Part shown: positions 24,887 through 33,712 of the stretch, piece after piece
Layout of the letters: each line of letters begins with the position of its first letter
Numbering within the stretch: the first letter of the stretch is position 1
DNA from: Oscillospiraceae bacterium
Lineage (GTDB): Bacteria; Bacillota; Clostridia; Oscillospirales; Oscillospiraceae
Reading direction: 5' to 3'
DNA length: 64,000 bases
NCBI GenBank assembly: GCA_015067995.1
Contig: SVLJ01000014.1
Location: 1-64,000, forward strand
Translations under genes and position numbers: made by a program
The notes under the pieces: model-generated
Databases searched by the model: none
Seen by the model: only the letters and a program-made list of their open reading frames with translations
Told to the model about the DNA's origin: nothing

Positions 24887-26802
24887 TGGAATTTATGATT
24901 AACTTTCCGATTTTGGCGGTAATTTCCCTGTTCCTGGGTGCGTTTGTCACCTCTCTTGCAGGTCGCCGCAGTGAGACTGCCCGCAACGCCGTGGTGCTGA
25001 TCTCCATGGCAACGTCCCTGATTCTGGTTTTGTGCCTGATCAAGCCTGTTCTCATTGACGGCGAGATCATTACATACTGGCTGGGCAACTGGCAGCCTGT
25101 GGAGGGCTGGGCCTTCGGTATCAGCCTGCAGGTGGACGCCCTGTCCCTGTTCTTCGCACTGATCGTCACCGTAGCGGTGTTCGTCTCCGGCGTCTACTCC
25201 TTCTCCTACATGAAGCATGATGACAGTCTGGTGAACTTCTACACCCTGTTCCTGATGCTGTCCGGCTCCGTGCTGGGTCTGGTGCTCAGCGGCGACCTGT
25301 TCAACATCTTCGTCATGATCGAGATCATGACCTTCACCGCCGTTGCACTGACTGCCTTCCGCAACAACTATGAGGGTGCTCTGGAAGGTGCATTCAAGTA
25401 TCTGATCGTGGGCGCACTGGGTTCCACCTCCGTTCTGGTGGGCGTCGCCATGATCTACTCTCAGCTGCATACGCTGAACCTGGCGCAGATCGCAGCTCTG
25501 CTGCCCAGCCACATGAACCCTGTGACGGTGGCCGCTTTCGGCTTCCTGTTCGTGGGATTCGGCACCAAGGCATTCCTGTTCCCCTTCCAGCCCCTGGCTG
25601 CGGACGCCCACGCTGTGGCTCCCGCATCCATCTCCCTGATGATCTCCGGTGTTCTGACCAAGTGCGGTGTGTACGGCATCGTCCGTCTGTGCTACGCTCT
25701 GTATCAGAACATGGACCAGCCCTTTGTGCAGTATCTGGTTACCGGCGTTGGTGCCGTCAGCATGTTCATCTGTGTCACCATGGCATTCAACCAGCATAAT
25801 TTCAAGCGTCTGCTGGCCTTCCATTCCATCTCTCAGGTGGGTTATGTGATCACCGTTGCCGGTATGGGCACCATGCTGGGCCTGTCCGCCGGTCTGTATC
25901 ACGCCATGAACCACACCATCTTCAAGGGCCTGCTGTTCCTCACCGCCGGCGCTGTGCAGCATGCCACCGGTACGCTGGATCTGGATGAGATGGGCGGCCT
26001 GTCCAAGAAGATGCCCAAGACCACCATCCTGTTCCTCATCGGCGCCGCTTCCATCAGCGGTCTGCCTCCCTTCAACGGCTTTGCCTCCAAGTGGATGATC
26101 TATCAGGCTGCTTTCGAAAGAGCTGCCGACGGCAACATCTTCTTCCTGGTGGCCGCTGTGGCCGCACTGATCACCTCCGTCCTGACACTGGCCTCCTTCA
26201 TCAAGGTGGCACAGAGCGTGTTCTTCGGTCAGCTGCCTGAGAGCATGAAGGACGTTAAGGAAGTCGATCAGGGCATGTGCATCCCCATGTGGATCATGGC
26301 TGCCCTGTGCGTGATCACCGGTCTGTTCCCCGCTCAGATTCAGCAGTGGCTGCTGGTGCCCGCTGCCAAGGCAGCTATGAACGCTGCCGCCTATATCGAT
26401 GCCGCTATGGGCAATGGCTATGCTGCAGCCAACGGCATTGCCGCTTCCTCTGCTGCGGCTCCCGCTTTCATTGGCAGCTGGAATCCCGTGACCTGGCTGC
26501 TTCTGCTGCTGAGCGTCACCATCGCCGTGTGTCTGGTGGCTGTGCTGGGCAACCCCAACCCCAAGACGACCGAGGTGGCAGAGGAGACCGAGGGCGACGA
26601 CAAGTTCGAGTCCTTCTTCTCCGGCGAAAAGGCTGTGTTCTCTCAGGTGGGCGGCAGCGACCTGTTCTGGGGCTTCAAGCACAACTGGCGCAAGTACTTC
26701 AGCTTTATGCATGACTGGCACAGCGGTGTGGTCAATGACTACGCTCTGTACGGTGCAGCGGCCATCGCCGTGGTGCTGGCCCTGTGTGTCATCTTTCTGT
26801 AA
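24886..26802 (+). CDS. mrpD: MrpD/NuoN-like antiporter subunit (MbhH-like) with long C-terminal extension
   Basis: A 638-residue antiporter-like subunit with at least 14 helices. Ion-path residues of the family are visible: the glutamate of helix 5 (FVMIEIMTFTAVALTAF), the lysine of helix 7 (AFKYLIVGALGS) and a second lysine in HTIFKGLLFLTAGAVQHATG. FGTKAFLFPFQPLAADAHAVAP is another hallmark. The family is usually about 500 residues; the extra 120 residues end in a linker rich in Glu/Asp, an amphipathic region (FWGFKHNWRKYFSFMHDWHSG) and a last helix, a layout like MbhI. It is inferred to move H+ or Na+. Confidence 0.9.
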   Translation: MEFMINFPILAVISLFLGAFVTSLAGRRSETARNAVVLISMATSLILVLCLIKPVLIDGEIITYWLGNWQPVEGWAFGISLQVDALSLFFALIVTVAVFVSGVYSFSYMKHDDSLVNFYTLFLMLSGSVLGLVLSGDLFNIFVMIEIMTFTAVALTAFRNNYEGALEGAFKYLIVGALGSTSVLVGVAMIYSQLHTLNLAQIAALLPSHMNPVTVAAFGFLFVGFGTKAFLFPFQPLAADAHAVAPASISLMISGVLTKCGVYGIVRLCYALYQNMDQPFVQYLVTGVGAVSMFICVTMAFNQHNFKRLLAFHSISQVGYVITVAGMGTMLGLSAGLYHAMNHTIFKGLLFLTAGAVQHATGTLDLDEMGGLSKKMPKTTILFLIGAASISGLPPFNGFASKWMIYQAAFERAADGNIFFLVAAVAALITSVLTLASFIKVAQSVFFGQLPESMKDVKEVDQGMCIPMWIMAALCVITGLFPAQIQQWLLVPAAKAAMNAAAYIDAAMGNGYAAANGIAASSAAAPAFIGSWNPVTWLLLLLSVTIAVCLVAVLGNPNPKTTEVAEETEGDDKFESFFSGEKAVFSQVGGSDLFWGFKHNWRKYFSFMHDWHSGVVNDYALYGAAAIAVVLALCVIFL

Positions 26803-26816
26803 AGGGGGTACCTGAC

Positions 26817-27779
26817 ATGACTCAATTTTTGATGACTGCGTTCCATGTGCTGGTATTCCCCGGCGCTCTGTTCTGTGTTGTCATCGGCATTCTGCTGGCC
26901 GGTATCGACCGCAAGCTGGTTGCCCGTATGCAGAACCGTGTTGGTCCTCCGCTGCTGCAGCCTCTGTATGATGTGCTGAAGTGCTGGGGCAAGGAGACCA
27001 TCGTTCCCCGTCACGCACGCCGGGGTCTGTTCCTGTATGCTCCTCTGGTGGGCTTCGCAGCACTGATCACCACCGCACTGTTCATCCCTGTGCTGAGCTA
27101 TACCGCTTACTCCACCGGCGGCGATCTGGTTGTCATCCTGTATCTGCTGACCCTGGCCAGCGTCACCATGATGGTGGGCGCAGCCGCTTCCGGCTCTCCC
27201 TTTGCCGGCGTGGGTCTGAGCCGTGAGATGGTGGCCATGATCTCCTACGAGCTGCCCTTCGTGCTGGTTCTGCTGGCCGTGGGCAAGGTGGCAGGTGAGG
27301 GCAGCGCTCTGGGCTGCACCTTCTCTCTGCAGACCATCGTGAACTGGCAGGCTGCCAACGGCTCCATCCTGTTCCACTGGAGCATGATCCCCGCAGCCAT
27401 CGCCATGCTGATGGTTATTCCCTGTGAGATCGGCATGCATCCCTTCGATGTGGCCGAGGCCGAGACCGAGATCTGCGAGGGCATGCTGGCTGAGTACAGC
27501 GGCGCCCCTCTGGCCGTGTTCAAGCTGAGCCACTGCGTCAAGATGTATGTGATGACCGCTCTGTTCTGCGCCATGTTCCTGGGCGGCCTGTCCACCGGCA
27601 TCGTGGTGCTGGATGTCCTTCTGGTCATCGTTCTGTGCACCGTGGTCACCTTCGTGTCCATGACTGTTCCCCATGCGGTGTGCGCCCGCCTGAAGGTGGA
27701 GCAGGTCTTCAAGTTCTACTGGACTGTGGTTGCCGGTCTGGCAGCCATCAGTGCGATCCTGGTCTGGTTTGGCCTGTAA
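26817..27779 (+). CDS. NuoH-like membrane anchor subunit (MbhM/EchB-like)
   Basis: A 320-residue, eight-helix homologue of complex I subunit NuoH, which connects the soluble catalytic arm to the membrane arm. Characteristic stretches are RKLVARMQNRVGPPLLQPLYDVLK and MVIPCEIGMHPFDVAEAETEI, with the cluster of glutamates at the presumed quinone-site equivalent. ATG 26817 follows AAAGGGGG; the longer frame from 26784 overlaps the upstream gene and has no ribosome site. Confidence 0.93.
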   Translation: MTQFLMTAFHVLVFPGALFCVVIGILLAGIDRKLVARMQNRVGPPLLQPLYDVLKCWGKETIVPRHARRGLFLYAPLVGFAALITTALFIPVLSYTAYSTGGDLVVILYLLTLASVTMMVGAAASGSPFAGVGLSREMVAMISYELPFVLVLLAVGKVAGEGSALGCTFSLQTIVNWQAANGSILFHWSMIPAAIAMLMVIPCEIGMHPFDVAEAETEICEGMLAEYSGAPLAVFKLSHCVKMYVMTALFCAMFLGGLSTGIVVLDVLLVIVLCTVVTFVSMTVPHAVCARLKVEQVFKFYWTVVAGLAAISAILVWFGL

Positions 27780-27794
27780 AGGAGGGACATTGCA

Positions 27795-28241
27795 ATGATT
27801 CAGAAACTGATTGACAAGAGCATGAGCAAGAGCCCCTGGATCTTCCATATCAACGCAGGCTCCTGCAATGGCTGTGACATTGAGCTGGTGTCCGTCCTGA
27901 CTCCCCGTTATGACGCCGAGCGTCTGGGTTTCCGTCTCACCGGTACCCCCCGTCAGGCCGATATCGTGGTGGTCTCCGGCCCCATCACCCTGCAGACCCG
28001 TGACCGTCTGGTTCGTACCCTGGCTCAGGTGCCCGAGCCCTTCTGCGTGGTGAGCCTGGGCTCCTGCCCCCGTTCCGGCAATGTGTTCAAGGGCAGCTAC
28101 GCCATTGACGGTCCTCTGGAAAAGTATGTCCACGTGGATGTGTCCGTTGGCGGCTGTACGCCCAAGCCTGAGGCCGTCGTGGCCGCTCTGGCGAAGGCTG
28201 CTGAAATTCTGGCTGAAAAGCGGAAGGAGATGCGTAAGTAA
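27795..28241 (+). CDS. Group 4 [NiFe]-hydrogenase small subunit (MbhJ/EchC/NuoB-like)
   Basis: A 148-residue NuoB-type subunit holding the proximal [4Fe-4S] cluster. All four cysteine ligands can be seen: NAGSCNGCDIE (two), SLGSCPRSGN and VGGCTPKPE. There is no Tat signal, consistent with a cytoplasm-facing group 4 enzyme. It passes electrons from the ferredoxin subunit encoded next to the Ni-Fe site in the large subunit, whose gene is seven kilobases upstream at the operon start. Confidence 0.93.
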   Translation: MIQKLIDKSMSKSPWIFHINAGSCNGCDIELVSVLTPRYDAERLGFRLTGTPRQADIVVVSGPITLQTRDRLVRTLAQVPEPFCVVSLGSCPRSGNVFKGSYAIDGPLEKYVHVDVSVGGCTPKPEAVVAALAKAAEILAEKRKEMRK

Positions 28242-28751
28242 ATGTTTCCTTATCTGAAGCGTGCTTTGAGCAACCTGTTCCGCCCCGCCGTCACCGAAAA
28301 GTTCCCTGCCGGTGAGCCTCCCAAGGCTGCCGAGGGTTACCGTGGCCGCATTTCCTACGATCCCACCCTTTGCGTCAACTGCGGTATGTGCATGCGCGTC
28401 TGCGCTCCCCAGTGCATGACACGCACCATCAAGCCGCTGGAGGGCGGTGCACAGGAGATCACCCTGACCTTCGACCAGTCCAGCTGCACCTTCTGCCGTC
28501 TGTGCGCTGATTTCTGTGCCCGCAAGGCCATCACCCTCACCGATGACTACATGATCGTCGGTACCCAGCCTGAGGACTTCATCGTGTCCGGCACCTTCAT
28601 CAAGAAGGCACCGCCTCCCAAGCTGACTCCCGAGCAGCTGGCCGAGCTGAAGGCCAAGGCCGAGGCTGCCAAGGCCGCCAAGGCTGCCGCTGAAGCTGCC
28701 AAGGCTGCTGAGGAGCCTGCCGATCCTGCCTGCAGCGCCGACAATGGCTAA
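28242..28751 (+). CDS. Two-cluster ferredoxin subunit (MbhN/EchF/NuoI-like)
   Basis: A 169-residue polyferredoxin with two [4Fe-4S] motifs: CVNCGMCMRVCAPQCM and CTFCRLCADFC. It is the entry point for electrons from reduced ferredoxin. After residue 125 there is an unusual tail of about 45 residues made almost only of Ala, Lys and Glu, predicted to be a long single helix, ending DPACSADNG. The gene begins immediately after the small-subunit stop and overlaps hypF by eight bases. Confidence 0.9.
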   Translation: MFPYLKRALSNLFRPAVTEKFPAGEPPKAAEGYRGRISYDPTLCVNCGMCMRVCAPQCMTRTIKPLEGGAQEITLTFDQSSCTFCRLCADFCARKAITLTDDYMIVGTQPEDFIVSGTFIKKAPPPKLTPEQLAELKAKAEAAKAAKAAAEAAKAAEEPADPACSADNG

Positions 28752-30981
28752 ACGGCGGATCCATCTGAATATCCGAGGCATTGTTCAGGGCGTGGGCTTT
28801 CGTCCCTTCCTCCATCGACTTACCGAGCGCTATGCTCTCTCCGGCTGGGTGCGCAACACCTCAGCCGGAGTGGAGCTGGAGCTGGAGGGAGAAGACATCC
28901 GTCTGGAGCAGTTTGTATCCGCATTACAATCGGAGCAGCCCCCGCTGGCGGTGATCGTCGGTGTGGAGCGCACCGATCTGCCTGCCTCGGCAGGCTATGA
29001 GGGATTCCGGATTCTGGAGAGTGAAGTCCTTGCCCACCGTCAGGCATTGGTAAGTCCTGACGTAAGCACCTGCCCCGACTGTCTGAAGGAACTGTACGAT
29101 ACCGCCGACCGGCGGTATCGTTACCCTTTCCTTAACTGCACCAACTGCGGCCCCCGGTTTACCATTATCCGGGATATGCCTTACGACCGCCCCAGAACCT
29201 CCATGGGGAGTTTTCCCATGTGTGAGCCCTGCGAGGCGGAGTATGGCAACATTGCCGACCGGCGCTACCATGCCCAGCCCACCTGCTGCCCGGACTGCGG
29301 GCCTGCACTCCATTGGGTAAGCGGGGCAGGGGAGCGCTGTAACGATGCACCGCTGGAGGCGGCCAAGTCTGCGCTGCGCCGCGGTGAGATCGTGGCCATC
29401 AAGGGACTGGGCGGGTTTCATCTGGCCTGCCTTCCTGAGAGTGAGATCGTTTCGAAGCTGCGCAGACGCAAGCACCGGGACGAAAAACCCTTCGCCCTGA
29501 TGTGCGCCGATATGGACGCGGCACGCAAGCTGTGCGAAATCAGTCCGGAAGAGGAGGCGCTCCTTACCGGCTGGCGGCGGCCCATCGTGCTGCTGCGCAA
29601 AAAAGCTGCTGTTCCCGCCGGGATCAGCGACAATCGGGAGCTGGGACTGATGCTGCCCTATACCCCTCTCCACTACCTCCTGATGGAAGATTTTCCGGCG
29701 CTGATCATGACCAGTGCCAACCTGTCCGACGACCCGGTGATCATTGACAACGATCAGGCGGTTGCCCGCCTGCAGGGGATCGCGGACGGATTCCTGCTTC
29801 ATAACCGAGATATCACCACCCGCTGCGACGATTCGCTGCTGCGGGTGTTCCGGGGTAAGGATTACCCCATACGGCGCAGCCGGGGCTATGCGCCCCAGCC
29901 GCTGATTCTGGATCGCCCGGTGGCCGCCATTCTGGCCTGCGGTGCGGAGCAGAAGGCCTCCTTCTGCATTTCCCGGGGAGATCAGATCTTCCCGGCTCAG
30001 CACATCGGCGATCTGAAAAACATCGCCACCCTGACTCACTACGAAGACCAGATCACCCACTTTGAGGAGCTGTTCGACATACGGCCGCAGGCGCTGGTGT
30101 GTGATCTTCATCCGGACTATCTCTCTACCCGCTATGCCCAGGAGCGTGCCCGGCGGGACGACTTGCCCCTGCTGCAGGTGCAGCACCACCACGCGCATAT
30201 GGTCTCCTGCATGGCAGACAACGGTCTGGAGGGTGAGTGCATCGGTCTCATCTGGGATGGCACCGGCTACGGCAGTGACGGTACTGTCTGGGGCGGCGAA
30301 TGTCTTGTGGGCGATGCAAGGGAGTTTCGGCGCGTGGGTTCTCTGCGGCCCATCCCGCTGCCCGGCGGTGATCTGTGTACCAAGGACATCGGCCGGGTGA
30401 CCCAGTCCCTGCTGTGGGACACCGGTCTGCCAATGGCGGAGGATGCCGCCATGCTCCGTCGTCAGCTGGAGGCGGGACTCAACTGCCCCGTGTCCTCCGG
30501 AATGGGACGGCTGTTTGACGGCGTATATGCCTTGCTGACCGGCCGCACCCGTGTGACCTATGAGGGACAGGGTGCCATCCTGCTGGAAGCCATGGCGGAG
30601 GAGACGAACCTGCGGCTGCCCACCGTCTTCTATGAGGAGGACGGCGTGCTGCGCCTTGACCACCGTGCCCTGACGGCCGCGCTGCTGGAAGGGAAGAAGA
30701 ATGGTATTCCTGCCGGAGAGCTGGCGGCGGCCTTTATGGACGCTCTGATTGTTGCCGGTGTGACCCAGTGCCGCCATGCAAGAGAGCGCACCGGCTGTGA
30801 CCGTGTGGTGCTTTCCGGCGGTGTGTTCCAGAACATGTATCTGCTGCCGCGCCTGCTGGATGCATTGCAGGCAGACGGCTTTACCCCTTACCATCACTCC
30901 CGCGTATCTGCCAATGACGAGGGCATTGCTCTGGGTCAGCTGGTGATCGCGGATGCCCTCTTACGAAAGGAGGCTCCCTGA
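28744..30981 (+). CDS. hypF: Carbamoyltransferase HypF
   Basis: A 745-residue HypF, which makes the CN ligand precursor from carbamoyl phosphate. Domains in order: acylphosphatase-like (residues 1-90, RGIVQGVGFRPFLHRL), two zinc fingers (CPDC..CTNC and CEPC..CPDC, about 105-185), a YrdC-like adenylylating domain (about 195-380) and a Kae1-like transferase domain with VQHHHAHMVSCMADN and LIWDGTGYGSDG. Length and motifs are complete. It overlaps the ferredoxin-subunit gene by eight bases; hypC follows one base later. Confidence 0.96.
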   Translation: MAKRRIHLNIRGIVQGVGFRPFLHRLTERYALSGWVRNTSAGVELELEGEDIRLEQFVSALQSEQPPLAVIVGVERTDLPASAGYEGFRILESEVLAHRQALVSPDVSTCPDCLKELYDTADRRYRYPFLNCTNCGPRFTIIRDMPYDRPRTSMGSFPMCEPCEAEYGNIADRRYHAQPTCCPDCGPALHWVSGAGERCNDAPLEAAKSALRRGEIVAIKGLGGFHLACLPESEIVSKLRRRKHRDEKPFALMCADMDAARKLCEISPEEEALLTGWRRPIVLLRKKAAVPAGISDNRELGLMLPYTPLHYLLMEDFPALIMTSANLSDDPVIIDNDQAVARLQGIADGFLLHNRDITTRCDDSLLRVFRGKDYPIRRSRGYAPQPLILDRPVAAILACGAEQKASFCISRGDQIFPAQHIGDLKNIATLTHYEDQITHFEELFDIRPQALVCDLHPDYLSTRYAQERARRDDLPLLQVQHHHAHMVSCMADNGLEGECIGLIWDGTGYGSDGTVWGGECLVGDAREFRRVGSLRPIPLPGGDLCTKDIGRVTQSLLWDTGLPMAEDAAMLRRQLEAGLNCPVSSGMGRLFDGVYALLTGRTRVTYEGQGAILLEAMAEETNLRLPTVFYEEDGVLRLDHRALTAALLEGKKNGIPAGELAAAFMDALIVAGVTQCRHARERTGCDRVVLSGGVFQNMYLLPRLLDALQADGFTPYHHSRVSANDEGIALGQLVIADALLRKEAP

Positions 30982-30982
30982 C

Positions 30983-31201
30983 TTGTGTCTCGCAATTCCC
31001 CTGCGCATCGCTGAGATCAACGGCAAGGAGGGCGTTGGCGAAGCCAACGGCCTGCGCCGGAAGATCCGTCTGGATTTCATCCGGGAGCCGCAGATCGGCG
31101 ATTACGTCATTGTTCATGCGGGCTTTGCCATTGAGCGCATGGACGAAGGTCAGGCGCTGGCCAACCTGAAAGCCATTCAGGAGGTTGCCGATGCGCTTTG
31201 A
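30983..31201 (+). CDS. hypC: Hydrogenase assembly chaperone HypC (TTG start)
   Basis: A 72-residue HypC/HybG chaperone that carries the Fe(CN)2CO unit with HypD. The family must begin Met-Cys-Leu-Ala because Cys2 binds the iron; that sequence (MCLAIPLRI) is produced only if TTG at 30983 is the start. AAAGGAGG at 30966-30973 is nine bases upstream and fits. The longer frame from 30953 would bury the essential cysteine and should not be used. It overlaps hypD by 11 bases. Confidence 0.92.
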   Translation: MCLAIPLRIAEINGKEGVGEANGLRRKIRLDFIREPQIGDYVIVHAGFAIERMDEGQALANLKAIQEVADAL

Positions 31202-32288
31202 TGCTGAATTCCACCGCCCGGAAGGTGCAGACAAGCTGCTGAACGCCATCCGTGAGCTGGCGGTTTCCCCGGTGCGCATCATGGAAGTATGCGGCACCCA
31301 TACCATGGCCATTGCAAAATCCGGTCTGCGGCAGGTGCTGCCGGAGAATGTGAAGCTGATTTCCGGTCCCGGTTGTCCTGTGTGCGTCACCCCTGCCGCC
31401 GAGATCGATCAGGTGCTGGAGCTGTCCTCCCGGCCTGAGGTGACACTGACAACCTACGGTGACCTGATGCGTGTACCCGGCTCTGTCCGCGGCGACGATC
31501 TGCGCCGCCGCAAGGCACTGGGCGCGGACGTGCGGGTAGTGTATTCCCCCATGGACGCACTGGAGATCGCCAAGCGCGAGCCGGAGCGTCAGGTGGTGTT
31601 TCTGGGTGTCGGCTTTGAGACCACCGCCCCCGGCACGGCGCTGGCCGTTCTGGAGGCCAGTGAGCAGGGAGTGGAGAATTTCTCCATGCTGTCCCTGCTG
31701 AAGCGCACCATGCCCGCTCTGCGGGCGCTGATGGCCCGTGAGGATGTGGCCATCGACGCACTGATCTGTCCCGGCCATGTGGCCGTCATTCTGGGCTCTG
31801 ACGCCTTTGCCTTCCTGCCGGAGGAATACGGCCTTGCCGCCGTGGTATCCGGCTTTGAGACCGGCGACCTGCTGTACGCAGTGCATGCGCTGCTGCGGCA
31901 GAAGAAGGAGAATGCGCCCCGTTTGGAGAACGAGTATACCCGTGCCGTGACGCCGGAGGGCAATCCGGCGGCGCTGGCGGTGCTGGAGCAGGTGCTGGAG
32001 CCTCGCGCTGCACTGTGGCGCGGTCTGGGTCTGATCCCCGAAAGCGGCATGGCGCTGAAGGAAGAATTTGCCCACTGGGATGCCGCAAAGCGGTTTGGCC
32101 TGACGCCGGTGGAGCGGGATGTCCCTACACCCTGCCGCTGCGGCGATGTGATCTGCGGTCTCATTGAGCCGACGCAGTGCCCTCTGTTCGGCAAGGTCTG
32201 TACGCCGGAGGAACCCACCGGCCCCTGCATGGTGTCCGGTGAGGGTGCCTGTGCGGCAGCCTACCACTATGGGAGGAAGCTCCTATGA
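31191..32288 (+). CDS. hypD: Hydrogenase maturation iron-sulfur scaffold HypD
   Basis: A 365-residue HypD with its hallmark motifs: EVCGTHTMAI, SGPGCPVCVTP, FLGVGFETTAP and, in the C-terminal [4Fe-4S] region, CRCGDVICG and CPLFGKVC. HypD holds the iron while CN and CO are attached. ATG 31191 lies five bases after AGGAGGT; TTG 31185 in the same frame is too close. Overlap with hypC and a four-base overlap with hypE indicate coupled translation. Confidence 0.95.
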   Translation: MRFDAEFHRPEGADKLLNAIRELAVSPVRIMEVCGTHTMAIAKSGLRQVLPENVKLISGPGCPVCVTPAAEIDQVLELSSRPEVTLTTYGDLMRVPGSVRGDDLRRRKALGADVRVVYSPMDALEIAKREPERQVVFLGVGFETTAPGTALAVLEASEQGVENFSMLSLLKRTMPALRALMAREDVAIDALICPGHVAVILGSDAFAFLPEEYGLAAVVSGFETGDLLYAVHALLRQKKENAPRLENEYTRAVTPEGNPAALAVLEQVLEPRAALWRGLGLIPESGMALKEEFAHWDAAKRFGLTPVERDVPTPCRCGDVICGLIEPTQCPLFGKVCTPEEPTGPCMVSGEGACAAAYHYGRKLL

Positions 32289-33286
32289 ATCACGATATCA
32301 TCACCATGGATCACGGCAGCGGCGGCGGCGCCACATCCCGCCTCATTGAAGAGCTGCTGGTTCCTGCGTTTCACAATCCCCAGCTCTCCGCCCTTGGCGA
32401 CGGCGCGTTGCTGGAGCTTTCCGGCCCGCTGGTCTTTTCCACCGACAGCTTTGTCATCGACCCGGTGTTTTTCCCCGGCGGCGACATCGGCAAGCTGGCG
32501 GTGTGCGGTACGGTGAACGATGTGGCCATGTGCGGCGGCACTCCCAGGTATCTGAGCCTCGGCTTCATTCTGGAGGAAGGCTTCCCGCTGGAATCCCTCA
32601 GGCGCATTGTTTCCTCCATTGCGGATACCGCCGCCGATTGCGGCGTGTCCATCGTCACCGGCGACACCAAGGTGGTGGAAAAGGGCCGGGGCGACGGCAT
32701 CTATATCAACACTTCCGGCATCGGAACCCTCACATGGCCCGGCCTGTCCCCGGCCAATCTGAAGCCCGGCGACAAGGTGATCCTCAGCGGCACCATGGGC
32801 GACCACGGCACTGCCGTGATGCTGGCCCGCAGCGGCCTGCTGGAGGGCGGTGACCTGCGTTCCGACTGTCAGCCTCTGTGCCGTCTGGCAGCCTCTGTAC
32901 TGGAGGCAGGCGGCGTGCGGGTGCTCCGTGACCCCACTCGCGGCGGCGTTGCTACCACACTCAACGAGTTTGTGGATGGCACGAATCTCTCCATCGAGCT
33001 GGAGGAGGACACCCTGCCGGTGCGTCCGGCGGTCCATTCGGCCTGCGAGATGCTGGGTCTGGACCCTCTTTACTGTGCCAACGAAGGCAAGATGCTTGCC
33101 GTTGTTGATCCCCAGCAGGCGGAAGCGGCTTTGGCAGCTCTCCGTTCCACTCCCGGCGGCGAGGATGCTGCCATCATCGGGACGGTCACTGACCGGTATC
33201 CCGGTAAGGTTATCCTGAATACCTGTCTGGGCGGCGGACGCGTGCTGACCAGACTGACGGGCGCTCAGCTGCCCAGAATTTGTTAA
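32285..33286 (+). CDS. hypE: Hydrogenase maturation dehydratase HypE
   Basis: A 333-residue PurM-like ATPase that dehydrates the thiocarboxamide to thiocyanate for the CN ligands. The N-terminal MDHGSGGGATSRLI and the ATP-binding VCGTVNDVAMCGG are typical, and the protein ends LPRIC, the conserved C-terminal Pro-Arg-Ile-Cys that carries the ligand. With hypA, B, C, D and F this completes the Ni-Fe cofactor set in one operon; no endopeptidase gene is present. Confidence 0.96.
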   Translation: MNHDIITMDHGSGGGATSRLIEELLVPAFHNPQLSALGDGALLELSGPLVFSTDSFVIDPVFFPGGDIGKLAVCGTVNDVAMCGGTPRYLSLGFILEEGFPLESLRRIVSSIADTAADCGVSIVTGDTKVVEKGRGDGIYINTSGIGTLTWPGLSPANLKPGDKVILSGTMGDHGTAVMLARSGLLEGGDLRSDCQPLCRLAASVLEAGGVRVLRDPTRGGVATTLNEFVDGTNLSIELEEDTLPVRPAVHSACEMLGLDPLYCANEGKMLAVVDPQQAEAALAALRSTPGGEDAAIIGTVTDRYPGKVILNTCLGGGRVLTRLTGAQLPRIC

Positions 33287-33300
33287 AGGCGGTGCAAATT

Positions 33301-33681
33301 ATGCAGACCAACGAAGTCATTTCCATTACCAAAGATCAGGTCGTCCCCACTGCGGAGAAAATGCGTGCTGAAGGCCGTCTGCTGGTCATGATCCATGGCC
33401 ATATTGAAAACGACGGTACTCCCGTGGTCTCCTATGACTATGACGACGGCCCCAATGTCCTCAGCTATGAAGTGCGGGGCGAGGCCAGCCTGCCCACCAT
33501 CTCTGAGATCTATGCCACAGCTGCATCCTGGCCTGAGCGCGAGATCAACGAGCTGATGCCCATTTCCTTCGAGGGCCTGGACTGCAGCAAGCGCCTGTTC
33601 CTGCCCGACAACCTCACCGAGGGCAAGGGTCAGATCACCGTTACCTCTCTGAAAGAACTGCGCGAGAAGAACGTTTTCTGA
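33301..33681 (+). CDS. NuoC-like (30-kDa) hydrogenase subunit (MbhK/EchD-like)
   Basis: A 126-residue protein matching the conserved part of the complex I 30-kDa subunit: SYEVRGEASLPTISEIYATAASWPEREINELMPISFEG followed by a short RLFLPDN segment (shown here in pieces; the core is SWPEREI at about residue 79). Without this gene the hydrogenase would lack its NuoC/EchD homologue, so its position at the very end of the operon, after the hyp genes, is informative. ATG 33301 follows AGGCGGTG; the frame from 33280 overlaps hypE. It is shorter than most EchD/MbhK proteins. Confidence 0.8.
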   Translation: MQTNEVISITKDQVVPTAEKMRAEGRLLVMIHGHIENDGTPVVSYDYDDGPNVLSYEVRGEASLPTISEIYATAASWPEREINELMPISFEGLDCSKRLFLPDNLTEGKGQITVTSLKELREKNVF

Positions 33682-33712
33682 TTCAGAAAGCGTGCTGACA
33701 CATCCGTAAGAA

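Noticed and set aside
24883..26721. A 612-codon open frame on the minus strand opposite the MrpD-like gene
   Set aside because: Antisense of a membrane protein; His/Gln-rich, no motif, and it runs against a tightly packed operon.
33301..33681. First impression that the [NiFe] hydrogenase lacks a NuoC/EchD-like subunit
   Set aside because: The gene after hypE encodes a short protein with the WPERE motif of that family, so the set is complete.
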